Positions 45,100-52,950 of a stretch of 64,000 nucleotides of DNA are shown here, piece after piece (position 1 is the stretch's first letter; each line of letters opens with the position of its first letter). Below the pieces are notes generated by a model. The model made no database searches and was not told the origin of the DNA. It saw nothing but the letters and a program-made list of their open reading frames with translations. The stretch covers positions 127,158 through 191,157 of the forward strand of contig CAVQVG010000014.1 in assembly GCA_963717125.1 (NCBI GenBank), in the 5' to 3' direction. The translations under genes and the position numbers were made by a program. Source of the stretch: RYN-230 sp963717125 (GTDB taxonomy: Bacteria > Actinomycetota > Actinomycetes > Streptosporangiales > Streptosporangiaceae).

Positions 45100-46440
45100 T
45101 CAGGGACGCAGCCGGCTGACCACCGACGTGTCGTAGGCGCCGCTGCTGAACACCACGCTGTCCAGCAGGTCGGCGTGGAACGGCAGGTTGGTCTTGATCC
45201 CGCCGATCCGGAAGGACGCTACCGCGTCCCGGGCCCGGCGCAGCGCCTGGTCCCGGTCCGCGCCGTGCACGCACAGCTTGGCCAGCAGCGGATCGTAGAA
45301 CGGGGTCACCTGGTTGCCGGCCGTGTACCCGGCATCCACCCGGATGCCCGGCCCGGCCGGCTCGGCCCATTCGGTGATCGAGCCCGGGCTGGGCAGGAAC
45401 CGGCGCGGGTCCTCCGCGTAGATCCGCAGCTCCAGCGCATGCCCGTGCGGCTGCACCGCGCCGGGCTGGAAGCTGACGCCGGCGCCCGCCGCGATCAGCA
45501 GTTGCTGCTCGACCAGGTCGATGCCGGTGACCAGCTCGGTGATCGGGTGCTCGACCTGGAGCCGGGTGTTCATCTCCAGGAACATGAACTCGCCGGAGTG
45601 CACATCAAGCAGGAACTCGACCGTCCCGGCGCCCCGGTAGCCGACCACCTCGCCGGCCCGGGCCGCGGCGGCCAGCAGCCGGGCGCGCAGCTCCGGGCCG
45701 ACCCCGGGCGACGGGGTCTCCTCGGCCACCTTCTGGTGCCGCCGCTGCACCGAGCAGTCCCGCTCGCCGAGGGCCAGCACCTGGCCGCTGGCCAGCCCGA
45801 GGATCTGCACCTCGACGTGCCGGGCCGCGGTGACGTAGCGCTCCAGCAGGATGTCCGGGCGGCCGAAGAACCGCTCCGCGCGGGACCGGGCCGTCTCGAA
45901 GGCGGCCCGCAGCTCGGCGTCGTCGGCGGCGGCGCTCATCCCGATCCCGCCGCCGCCCGCCGCGGCCTTGACCATGACCGGGTAGCCGATGACGGCCGCG
46001 GCGGACACCGCCGCGTCGGCGTCGGTCACCGGTTCGGCCGTGCCCGCGGCCACCGGCACCCCGGCCGCGGCCATCAGGTTCCGCGCGCTGATCTTGTCGC
46101 CCATCTGCTCGATGGCCGCCGGCGGCGGGCCCACCCAGGTCAGCCCCGCGGCCTCGACCCGCCGGGCGAAGTCCGCGTTCTCGGACAGGAACCCGTAGCC
46201 GGGATGGATGGCCTGGGCGCCAGTGCGCTGCGCCGCCTCGATGATGGCCGCCTGGTCGAGGTAGCTGCGCACTGGGGGCGGCGGCCCGATCAGCACCGCC
46301 GCGTCCGCCTCCCGGACGAACGGCAGGTCCGCGTCGGCCTCGGAGTAGACAGCGACCGTCCGGATGCCCATCCGGCGCGCCGTGGCCAGCACCCGGCGGG
46401 CGATCTCGCCCCGGTTGGCGACCAGCAGCGATTCGATCAC
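45100..46440 (-). CDS. accC: Biotin carboxylase subunit (acyl-CoA carboxylase)
   Basis: 446-residue ATP-grasp biotin carboxylase. ESLLVANRGEIARRVLATAR opens the N-domain; AIHPGYGFLSENADFARR, PVMVKAAAGGGGIGM (ATP lid), RHVEVQILGL, GERDCSVQRRHQKVAEE and FLEMNTRLQVEHPITELVTG (catalytic region) follow in order. GTG start nine bases after the HD-domain stop. Length equals stand-alone AccC, not the fused actinobacterial AccA forms. Together with the carrier downstream it would carboxylate biotin for an unidentified acyl-CoA or other substrate. Confidence 0.94.
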   Translation of the reverse strand: MIESLLVANRGEIARRVLATARRMGIRTVAVYSEADADLPFVREADAAVLIGPPPPVRSYLDQAAIIEAAQRTGAQAIHPGYGFLSENADFARRVEAAGLTWVGPPPAAIEQMGDKISARNLMAAAGVPVAAGTAEPVTDADAAVSAAAVIGYPVMVKAAAGGGGIGMSAAADDAELRAAFETARSRAERFFGRPDILLERYVTAARHVEVQILGLASGQVLALGERDCSVQRRHQKVAEETPSPGVGPELRARLLAAAARAGEVVGYRGAGTVEFLLDVHSGEFMFLEMNTRLQVEHPITELVTGIDLVEQQLLIAAGAGVSFQPGAVQPHGHALELRIYAEDPRRFLPSPGSITEWAEPAGPGIRVDAGYTAGNQVTPFYDPLLAKLCVHGADRDQALRRARDAVASFRIGGIKTNLPFHADLLDSVVFSSGAYDTSVVSRLRP

Positions 46441-46449
46441 CGGGGCAGC

Positions 46450-47733
46450 TTACCGGCGCCCCGGGTAGCAGCGGTCGGTGACCTTGCTCAGCGCCTCCAC
46501 CACACCAGGGTCGTACTCGGCCGCGGTGTCCAGCCGGAGCCGTTCCAGCGCCGCCACCGACCGGTCCCGGTCCGCCGACCCACCGACCAGGTCGTCGAAC
46601 GCGTTGGCCGCCCGGATGATCCGGCTGCCGACCGGCGGCTGGGCCGGCCCGCCGCGCCAGGGCAGGCTCTGGCAGCGGACGATCTCGGCCACCTGGTCGA
46701 GCACCCCGGCCTGCTCGATGACGCTGGCGCCCAGGCCGGCGATGCGCCGCTGGTCCTCCGGTGAGGCCAGCACGGTGGCGCCGCCCGGGATCGGCTGGGC
46801 CAGGGAGAGCTGGCCGATGTCGTGCATCAGCGCCGCGTATTCGAGGTGCAGCAGTTCCGGCTCGCTCATGCCGAGTTCCCGGCCGACCGCGACGGCGAGC
46901 CGGCCCACCCGGTGCGAGTGCCCGTCCTCCACGTAGCCGCCGACCTCGGTGACCCGGGCCAGCGCGGCCACCGTCTGCAGGTAGGTGGACCGGATCCCGG
47001 CGTACCGGCGGAACGCGGTCTGGGTGACCAGCAGCGGCGCGATCAGCAGGGCCAGCGCCACCAGCCCCATCGCCTCGGCGGCCAGGGCGATCAGCACCGC
47101 GCAGGCGCCGACCGCGGCGCCCAGCGGCAGCTGGATTCGCAGTTCGTCGGACAGCGACACACCGAACCTGGCCCGCAGCGCGTCGGCCCTGATCAGCGCC
47201 CTGATCGCGCATTCGGCGCACCAGCCCGCCACGATCAGCACCAGCATGACCGCGACGCTCAGCCACACGTGCCGGTCGATGATCTCCAGGTTGGCGATCG
47301 GCCGGAAGGCGATGGCCACGAACGCCACCGCCAGCAGCCGGCTGGCCATGCCGGCCATCCCAGCCGGACGGCCGGCCGCCAGGTGCGGCAGCGCCCCGAC
47401 GATCATGCCGACCGCGGTGACGGCGGCCACCTGGAGCGCGGGCGCCGTGGCCGGCGCGGTCCCGACCCGAAGCAGCAGCGCGTAGCCCAGCGCGCCGGCG
47501 CTGCCGATCGGCGCCGCCTCCCGGTCCCCGGGCAGCGACAGCCGGAGCAGCTCGCCCAGCGCGATCAGCGCACCGAACGCCAGTGCGGTGCGCGGCTGCA
47601 CCAGGCCCGCCGCGGCCGTCTGGGCAACCGCGGCGACCAGCAGCACGCCCGCCGCCGCCACCAGCAGCAGCTGCCCGGAATCCATCGACTGCCAGGCCGT
47701 CTGCCGGGCGAGATGATGCCGCTGGCTGGTCAC
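46450..47733 (-). CDS. Membrane HD-domain protein with degenerate GYP region
   Basis: 427 residues. Around nine hydrophobic helices (for example LLVAAAGVLLVAAVAQTAAA, LAVAFVAIAF) precede a cytoplasmic HD domain with GHSHRVGRLAVAVGRELG and EYAALMHDIGQLSLAQPI. The second half of an HD-GYP domain is altered: where HHERxxGxGYP is expected it reads RCQSLPWRGGPAQPP. It is therefore either inactive toward c-di-GMP or a different phosphohydrolase. GTG start 11 bases after the full HD-GYP gene, suggesting an unequal pair in one operon. Confidence 0.85.
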   Translation of the reverse strand: MTSQRHHLARQTAWQSMDSGQLLLVAAAGVLLVAAVAQTAAAGLVQPRTALAFGALIALGELLRLSLPGDREAAPIGSAGALGYALLLRVGTAPATAPALQVAAVTAVGMIVGALPHLAAGRPAGMAGMASRLLAVAFVAIAFRPIANLEIIDRHVWLSVAVMLVLIVAGWCAECAIRALIRADALRARFGVSLSDELRIQLPLGAAVGACAVLIALAAEAMGLVALALLIAPLLVTQTAFRRYAGIRSTYLQTVAALARVTEVGGYVEDGHSHRVGRLAVAVGRELGMSEPELLHLEYAALMHDIGQLSLAQPIPGGATVLASPEDQRRIAGLGASVIEQAGVLDQVAEIVRCQSLPWRGGPAQPPVGSRIIRAANAFDDLVGGSADRDRSVAALERLRLDTAAEYDPGVVEALSKVTDRCYPGRR

Positions 47734-47744
47734 GGCTGGGTCCC

Positions 47745-49118
47745 TCAGCGGCTCTCGACGACGCGGAGCGGCGCGGTCGGGTCGTCGTGGTCCTGGGCCT
47801 CGACCACGCCGCTGAACCCGGCGGGCGGGCGCCCCGGCTGGCTTTCCCAGCCGTGCCGGCGCAGCGCGGTGATGAACGCCTCCACCAGCACGGGGTCGAA
47901 CTGCGTGCCGGCCCACTTGCGCAGCTCGGCGACGGCCTCCCCGATCCCCCGGGCGCCCCGGTAGGACCGGGCCGAGGTCATCGAGTCGAACGCGTCCGCG
48001 ACCGCGATCACCCGGGCGAACTCCGGGATCTCGTCACCGGCCAGCCCCATCGGGTAGCCCTGGCCGTCTATCCGTTCGTGGTGGTGCATGATGCCGTCCA
48101 GCGCCTCGGTGAGGAAGCCGATCTGCCGGACGATCTCCAGGCCACGCATCGGGTGCAGCTGGATGGCCGCGATTTCTTCCTCGGTGAGCGGGCCGGTCTT
48201 CTGCAGCACCCTGGTCGGCACGCCAAGCTTGCCCACGTCGTGCAGCATGCCGGCGTACCTGATGGCGGCGACCCGTTCCGCCCCCATGCCGATTTCGCGG
48301 GCCAGCATGGTGGCGCCCCGGGAGACCCGCTCGCTGTGCCCCCGGGTGTAGAAATCCTTGGTCTCCACCGCCTGGCAGAGCGCGGCCATGGTGGCCGAGT
48401 AGGCGCCCTCCTGGGCGGCGAACTGCCCCATGGCCCAGCGAGCCACGAACAGCGGGATGAGGACGAGGACGGCCGCGAACGCACCGACCAGATCCCACAG
48501 CGCCGCGATGAGCAGGCCCAGCGTGGCGTAGCCCAGGTCGGACACGAGCAGCAGCGGCAGGTGCAGGTCCAGCCGCCCGCGCGGCGGGGTCGACCCGGCC
48601 GGGGGCAGCAGCAGCAGCATGCCCCAGAGCAGGCCGTGGTTCACCGCGACGTGCACGGCCGCCGCCACCGCGAACGGCAGGATGACGGCCGGGAACCAGC
48701 TCGGCCGGGGCACTCCGAGATGGCCGCCCAGGGCCAGGTACGCCTCGCCCGCCGCGAACGCGCTCAGCGCGTTCATCGCCCCATTGAAGGCCCGCTCGCG
48801 CAGCCCGCCGCGGCGCAGGCTGAACAGGGACATGGCGCCGACCGCCGCCGCGCCGCCCGGGCCGAGCAGGACCACCGCGGCGAGCGCGGCCGAGGAACTC
48901 GGCGACCAGGCGGACTGCCGCGAGGTGAGGGTGGCTGGCGTAGAGTCACAGATCAGGTACAGAATGGCCAGCACCAGCAGAATCTGGGCCATCTGGGGGG
49001 TCATATCCCAGTCCATGTCCCAGTCCAGATCGGGCAGCAGCACATGGACGAACATGGAGGCGGCGGCCAGCACGACGATGGCCATGTAAAGCCAGGCAGC
49101 ACGCGAGAGCTTCGGCAC
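47745..49118 (-). CDS. Membrane-anchored HD-GYP domain protein (c-di-GMP phosphodiesterase type)
   Basis: 457 residues. An N-terminal membrane region of about seven or eight helices (residues 1-225) is followed by a complete HD-GYP domain: RGHSERVSRGATMLA, AGMLHDVGKLGVPTRVLQK, IQLHPMRGLEI, IMHHHERIDGQGYPMGL and DAFDSMTSARSYRG. All expected metal ligands are present, so hydrolysis of cyclic di-nucleotides is likely. First gene of the operon leading to biotin carboxylase; the link between signalling and carboxylase genes may only be positional. Confidence 0.9.
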   Translation of the reverse strand: MPKLSRAAWLYMAIVVLAAASMFVHVLLPDLDWDMDWDMTPQMAQILLVLAILYLICDSTPATLTSRQSAWSPSSSAALAAVVLLGPGGAAAVGAMSLFSLRRGGLRERAFNGAMNALSAFAAGEAYLALGGHLGVPRPSWFPAVILPFAVAAAVHVAVNHGLLWGMLLLLPPAGSTPPRGRLDLHLPLLLVSDLGYATLGLLIAALWDLVGAFAAVLVLIPLFVARWAMGQFAAQEGAYSATMAALCQAVETKDFYTRGHSERVSRGATMLAREIGMGAERVAAIRYAGMLHDVGKLGVPTRVLQKTGPLTEEEIAAIQLHPMRGLEIVRQIGFLTEALDGIMHHHERIDGQGYPMGLAGDEIPEFARVIAVADAFDSMTSARSYRGARGIGEAVAELRKWAGTQFDPVLVEAFITALRRHGWESQPGRPPAGFSGVVEAQDHDDPTAPLRVVESR

Positions 49119-49319
49119 GCTCCCCCCTCGCAGTCAGTCCGGCCGGCAATGGCCCTGCCGACCGGACTCGTTCGCCACTCAGGGTAACGCCATCACCGCT
49201 ATTCGCGTAGCCCTCATGACCGATATCTACAATCAGTAGAAACCAGGGACAGAGAGTGACACTCTTTTTGGCCGCGATTGGCTGCGGGCAAATAGGGTCA
49301 TCAGCCGCGAGTGCGGCGA

Positions 49320-49616
49320 TTACTCAACGGGCGTCTGCGCGGGTAACTCGGTGATCTCGATGGTGGCCCGGACCTCCTGGATCCGGGTTAGCACTTTGAT
49401 CCGCAGATCCTGGGGTACCGCGTCGTGGCCGCAGTGCTTGTGCACCAGCCGCTTGACCGCCTCTTCCAGGCCGTACTCGCGCAGACATGGGCCACACTCG
49501 TCGAGATGCTGCCGGATCTGCGCCTTGCCGACGTCGCCCAGCTCCCCGTCCAGGTAGGAGTAGACGCGGTCCAGCACTTCGCTACATGGGGTCTCGTGTG
49601 GCTTGCCACAACTCAT
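49320..49616 (-). CDS. rsrA: Zinc-containing anti-sigma factor RsrA
   Basis: 98-residue ZAS-family anti-sigma factor that releases SigR on thiol oxidation. The zinc motif HLDECGPC gives His37, Cys41 and Cys44, with Cys11 as the fourth ligand, the same positions as Streptomyces RsrA; Cys62 also matches. The ATG overlaps the sigR stop (ATGA). Downstream, a gap of about 200 bases contains AGAGTGACACTCT followed by five T, a small inverted repeat of unknown role. Confidence 0.95.
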   Translation of the reverse strand: MSCGKPHETPCSEVLDRVYSYLDGELGDVGKAQIRQHLDECGPCLREYGLEEAVKRLVHKHCGHDAVPQDLRIKVLTRIQEVRATIEITELPAQTPVE

Positions 49617-50323
49617 GACCTGTCCGCCCCCAGTTCGCCGTTCGCCTGGGAAGCCTGCTCCTGTGGAGCCGGTCCGGTCGGGTTAAGGCCGCGATCAGCC
49701 GCGTAGTCCTGCAGCATCTCGCGTAGTTGCCGGCGCCCGCGGTGCAGCCGCGACATCACCGTGCCGATCGGCGTGCCCATGATGTCGGCGATTTCCTTGT
49801 ACGCGAAGCCTTCCACGTCGGCGAGGTAGACCGCGATACGGAACTCCTCGGGCAGCGCCTGCAACGCGGTCTTGATATCGGAGTCCGGCAGCCGCTCCAG
49901 GGCTTCCGCCTCCGCCGACTTCAGCCCGGACGAGGTATGCGAGGCGGCCCTGGCCAGCTGCCAGTCCTCGACCTCCTCGGCCCCGGACCGCTGCGGCTCC
50001 CGCTGCTTCTTACGGTAGCTGTTGATGAACGTGTTGGTCAGGATGCGGAACAGCCAGGCCTTCAGGTTGGTCCCGGGCTGGAACTGGTGGAACGACGCGT
50101 ACGCCTTCGCGAACGTCTCCTGGACCAGGTCTTCGGCATCCGCCGGGTTCCGCGTCATCCGCAGCCCAGCCGAGTAGAGCTGATCCAGGTAAGGCAGCAC
50201 GTCTTGCTCGAAGCGCTCGCTTCGCTGCTCGAGTGTTTCGGTTACCGGACCCACCCCCTCGGAGATCTCCGGTATCGGCCGGAAGTCATCAGCGTATGCG
50301 CGGGAGGATACATCCCCGGGCAT
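49613..50323 (-). CDS. sigR: ECF sigma factor SigR (disulfide-stress regulon)
   Basis: RNA polymerase sigma factor for the thiol-oxidative stress response. Region 2 carries GLRMTRNPADAEDLVQETFA with SFHQFQPGTNLKAWLFRIL and NTFINSYRKKQREPQRS; region 4 has LPEEFRIAVYLADVEGFAY with EIADIMGTPIGTVMSRLHRG. The core is nearly identical to Streptomyces SigR. Start is uncertain: ATG 50323 gives an extra N-terminal segment, GTG 50254 gives the shorter form, and still earlier starts are open. Streptomyces makes short and long forms (SigR and SigR') from alternative starts, so both could be real. Confidence 0.95.
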   Translation of the reverse strand: MPGDVSSRAYADDFRPIPEISEGVGPVTETLEQRSERFEQDVLPYLDQLYSAGLRMTRNPADAEDLVQETFAKAYASFHQFQPGTNLKAWLFRILTNTFINSYRKKQREPQRSGAEEVEDWQLARAASHTSSGLKSAEAEALERLPDSDIKTALQALPEEFRIAVYLADVEGFAYKEIADIMGTPIGTVMSRLHRGRRQLREMLQDYAADRGLNPTGPAPQEQASQANGELGADRS

Positions 50324-50547
50324 GGCCGGCTCGAAGCGAGGCAGCAAGAGAGGATTGGCGCGGGGTGCGCAGTCGGCTACAACCACGCCGTGTGCAACAG
50401 GCCGCCCACCGGCTTCATTCCGCGCCTGGACCTGGGACCTGGCCATCAGGTCAGGTGAGGGTGGCACGCGGCGGGGAACATTTCCCAGGGAGGGACTGCG
50501 CGGGCATCCGGCGCGGCACTACGACACCGCCCGCGCGGGATGGAGTC

Positions 50548-51429
50548 ATGGTGGCGGCACGTTCGACCAGCCCGCTCGCTGTTCTCGGTTCCGGCTCACT
50601 CACGGCCTACTGGCGATTCCAGCGCGCCGTCGCGGCGGCCCAGCTACAAGCCTGGCTGCCGCCCCGGGGGCGGATCCTGCTGGACATCTCCGGCCCGCAG
50701 TCCAGCGGCGCGGCCCAGGCCGCCGCGGCAGGGTACAAGGTCATCCGCGTCGTCAGCGGCCTTCCCCCACCGGCTCCCCTCGCCGGGGAGGCGGGGCCCG
50801 CCGGAGGCGGGTTCCCGCCCAGCCGACGTTCGGCGCGAAGCGGCAATCGGGGGCCAGGGGTAGTCCCCCGGGGGAACACAGCGGGAGGGCGTCCCCCCGG
50901 GCCAATACAACCTATTCTGGCCGATCCGGCCCGGCTGTCCTTCCTGGCCGACGGCACCGTCGACGGGGTGATCGCGGAGGACAGCGCGCTGTCCACGAAC
51001 CTGATGGCGGAGGACATCGCGGCCGAGATCAGCCGGGTGCTGCGGCCCGGGGGCCAACTGCTGGCCTGCGTGGACTCGCTCGTCCTCGGCATGTCCATCC
51101 TGGCCGAGCAGCATCACTGGGCCGAGCTGACCGACCTGCCGCAGGCCGAGGTGGTGCTGATCCCCTGGCCGGACGGCCGGATCACCCGGTGTTTCGGCCC
51201 CGAGCAGCTCAGCGACCTGCTCGCCGAGGCGGGGCTCGAGGTCAGCTGGATCCGCCCGCGCACCGTGCTGTCCCCGTCCATGGTGGATCACGTGCTGCGC
51301 CGGGAACCGGGCGCCATCATGCGCCTGGTCCGCGCCGAGATCGCGGCCGGCCGGGAGGAATCGCCCGCGGCCGGCGGCAGCGGCTCCTTCGGCATGTACC
51401 TGCTGGTCGCGGCCCGCAAGCCCAGCTAA
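50548..51429 (+). CDS. SAM-dependent methyltransferase-like protein interrupted in frame by a dispersed repeat
   Basis: 293 residues from an ATG at 50548 after GGATGGAG. Motif I is ILLDISGPQSSGAAQAAA (a variant without the GxG pair), and FLADGTVDGVIAEDSALST with RVLRPGGQLLACVDS match motifs II-III. Between strand 2 (KVIRVVSG, about residue 69) and PILADPARLSFLADG (about residue 122) lies a Pro/Gly/Arg-rich stretch of some 50 residues encoded by repeat family R1 in reverse orientation. The reading frame stays open across it. Divergent from sigR, where Streptomyces also keeps a gene. Substrate unknown; the variant motif I makes catalysis uncertain. Confidence 0.78.
   Translation: MVAARSTSPLAVLGSGSLTAYWRFQRAVAAAQLQAWLPPRGRILLDISGPQSSGAAQAAAAGYKVIRVVSGLPPPAPLAGEAGPAGGGFPPSRRSARSGNRGPGVVPRGNTAGGRPPGPIQPILADPARLSFLADGTVDGVIAEDSALSTNLMAEDIAAEISRVLRPGGQLLACVDSLVLGMSILAEQHHWAELTDLPQAEVVLIPWPDGRITRCFGPEQLSDLLAEAGLEVSWIRPRTVLSPSMVDHVLRREPGAIMRLVRAEIAAGREESPAAGGSGSFGMYLLVAARKPS
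50762..50903 (-). repeat. Family R1 repeat copy B inside a coding sequence
   Basis: On the minus strand it starts GCCCGGGGGGACG (ending at 50902) as copy A does, and its 75-base core at 50779-50853 matches copy A 4255-4329 at about 68 of 75 positions. The copy differs from A by additional sequence between the two blocks. It contains no stop in the sense frame of the host gene and adds about 50 residues. This is the only copy in the window placed inside a gene. Confidence 0.85.
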
Positions 51430-51487
51430 CGCCGGTCGTCGGCCAACGTCGCGGGCCACCTGGGCCGGATACGGCTCCGGACAGGCG

Positions 51488-51832
51488 TCAGCGGCGCAGC
51501 CGGTCCCGCTTGGACTGGCAGTTCACGCAGCGGGACGCCTCCGGGCGGGCCTCCAGCCGTCCTTCCGGGATCGGCCGCCCGCAGTCCGCGCACGTCCCGT
51601 AGCTGCCGTCCTGGATCCGGCCCAGCGCGGCCACTATCTCGGAGCGCTGCGACATGGCCGAGGCGAGGATGGCCTCGGCCCGGTCACCCTCGGCCAGGCT
51701 GGTCCCGGCGTCGATCTCGTCCTGCGGGAAGTCCGGGCGGACGGCCGGCTGCTCGGTGCGCAGCACCGCGATCGACCTGTCCAACTGCGCGCACGCATCC
51801 TCCAGCCGCTGGCGTACGGTGAGCGTCTCCAT
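51488..51832 (-). CDS. TraR/DksA-family zinc-finger protein
   Basis: 114 residues. An N-terminal coiled region (RQRLEDACAQLDRSIAVLRT) leads into ALGRIQDGSYGTCADCGRPI and CVNCQSKRDRL, giving the DksA-type CxxC-x17-CxxC zinc finger. DksA relatives insert into the RNA polymerase secondary channel; the two acidic residues at the E. coli DksA coiled-coil tip are not obvious here. The ATG start at 51832 follows GGAGGA. Stands alone between a methyltransferase and the SRAP gene. Confidence 0.9.
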   Translation of the reverse strand: METLTVRQRLEDACAQLDRSIAVLRTEQPAVRPDFPQDEIDAGTSLAEGDRAEAILASAMSQRSEIVAALGRIQDGSYGTCADCGRPIPEGRLEARPEASRCVNCQSKRDRLRR

Positions 51833-51906
51833 AAGTCCTCCTGCTGGTCAAGGGCACCGGCAGCGCAACGGAACGGTCCTGGGGCCGGCCGCGCCTGGGG
51901 GGGCCT

Positions 51907-52716
51907 TCAGAACAACGTGCCGGGCACCGAACCGGCCAGCGGCTCGATGAGCCCCGGCCCGTTGTGCCGTACCGAATTGACCTCCGTTGAGACGGGATAT
52001 GACGTCAGGTGGGACACCGCGGCCGGCGCCAGCAGCCCGTGCAGCGCGTCGCCGCCGCTGGCCGCCGGGTCGAGCCAGTCGGCCCAGCGGGCGGGCTCGA
52101 TCACCATCGGCATCCGGTCGTGGATCCGCCCGATCTCGTCCTCGGCCCGGGTGGTGATGATGGTCGCCGACCACAGCCACGCCCGCGGATCGTCGTCGGG
52201 CACGCTCTTGTCCCGCCACAGCTCGTACAGGCCGGCGAAGGCCAGCGCCCCGCCGTCCTTGCGGTGGATGAAGTACGGCTGCTTCGTTGGCTTGGCCGGG
52301 TCCCCGGTCTTCTCCCACTCGTAGTACCCGTCCGCCGGGAGCAGGCAGCGGTGCCGGGCGAACGCCCGGCGGAAGGCGGGCTTGACCGCCACGGTCTCGG
52401 ACCGTGCGTTGATCAGCCGGCTGCCGATCGAGATGTCCTTGGCCCAGGACGGCACCAGGCCCCAGCGGACCACGCGCAGTTCGCGCACTGTCTTCTCGGC
52501 ACCGTCCGGCGTCTCGGCGCCGTCCGGCGTGCCCTCAGCCGGGCTGTCGCCGGGTTCCGCCGCGTCCTTGGGCCGCCTGGCCAGCACCGCGTAGATGGGC
52601 TTGGTCGGCGCCACGTTGTAGTCCGGCCGCAGGTCTTCCTCGACACGGTCGCGCTGCACGCTGAACTCCTCGAGGAGTTCCTGGCGCTTACGCGCCGACG
52701 CGAAACGACCGCACAT
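51907..52716 (-). CDS. SRAP/HMCES-family DNA-protein-crosslink (abasic-site) protein
   Basis: 269 residues, SOS response-associated peptidase family (YedK). Cys2 in MCGRFA is the residue that covalently traps abasic sites; YNVAPTKPI supplies the Asn, LPADGYYEWEK the catalytic Glu and GRIHDRMPMVI the His. A Pro/Glu/Asp-rich insertion (EGTPDGAETPDGAEK) interrupts the fold at about residues 60-75. Single-stranded-DNA abasic sites are shielded by such crosslinks. Divergent from aroA. Confidence 0.95.
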   Translation of the reverse strand: MCGRFASARKRQELLEEFSVQRDRVEEDLRPDYNVAPTKPIYAVLARRPKDAAEPGDSPAEGTPDGAETPDGAEKTVRELRVVRWGLVPSWAKDISIGSRLINARSETVAVKPAFRRAFARHRCLLPADGYYEWEKTGDPAKPTKQPYFIHRKDGGALAFAGLYELWRDKSVPDDDPRAWLWSATIITTRAEDEIGRIHDRMPMVIEPARWADWLDPAASGGDALHGLLAPAAVSHLTSYPVSTEVNSVRHNGPGLIEPLAGSVPGTLF

Positions 52717-52950
52717 TAGCTTCTCCGTCCGCTGCTAGCCAGGTCTCAGTTCCCGGGCGAGCCGGAACCGGCGAAGCACGGAATGTGGCCTTTCCTAACC
52801 ACAAATCTGGTTAACCAAACCTTCACCGCGGGTCCACCCGGGCGCGCTGCCGCTGGCGGGGCTCTCACCTGCGCGGTGCCCGCTGGTTCTTTCCCTGATT
52901 CGGCTGGTTCACTCCGGGCGGCCGGCCGGGCCACGCATTACGCTCACAGC

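Noticed and set aside
49253..49270. Mini-terminator AGAGTGACACTCT plus T-run after rsrA
   Set aside because: The stem is six bases with a one-base loop on paper, too tight to fold; it may be an operator instead, so no terminator is called.
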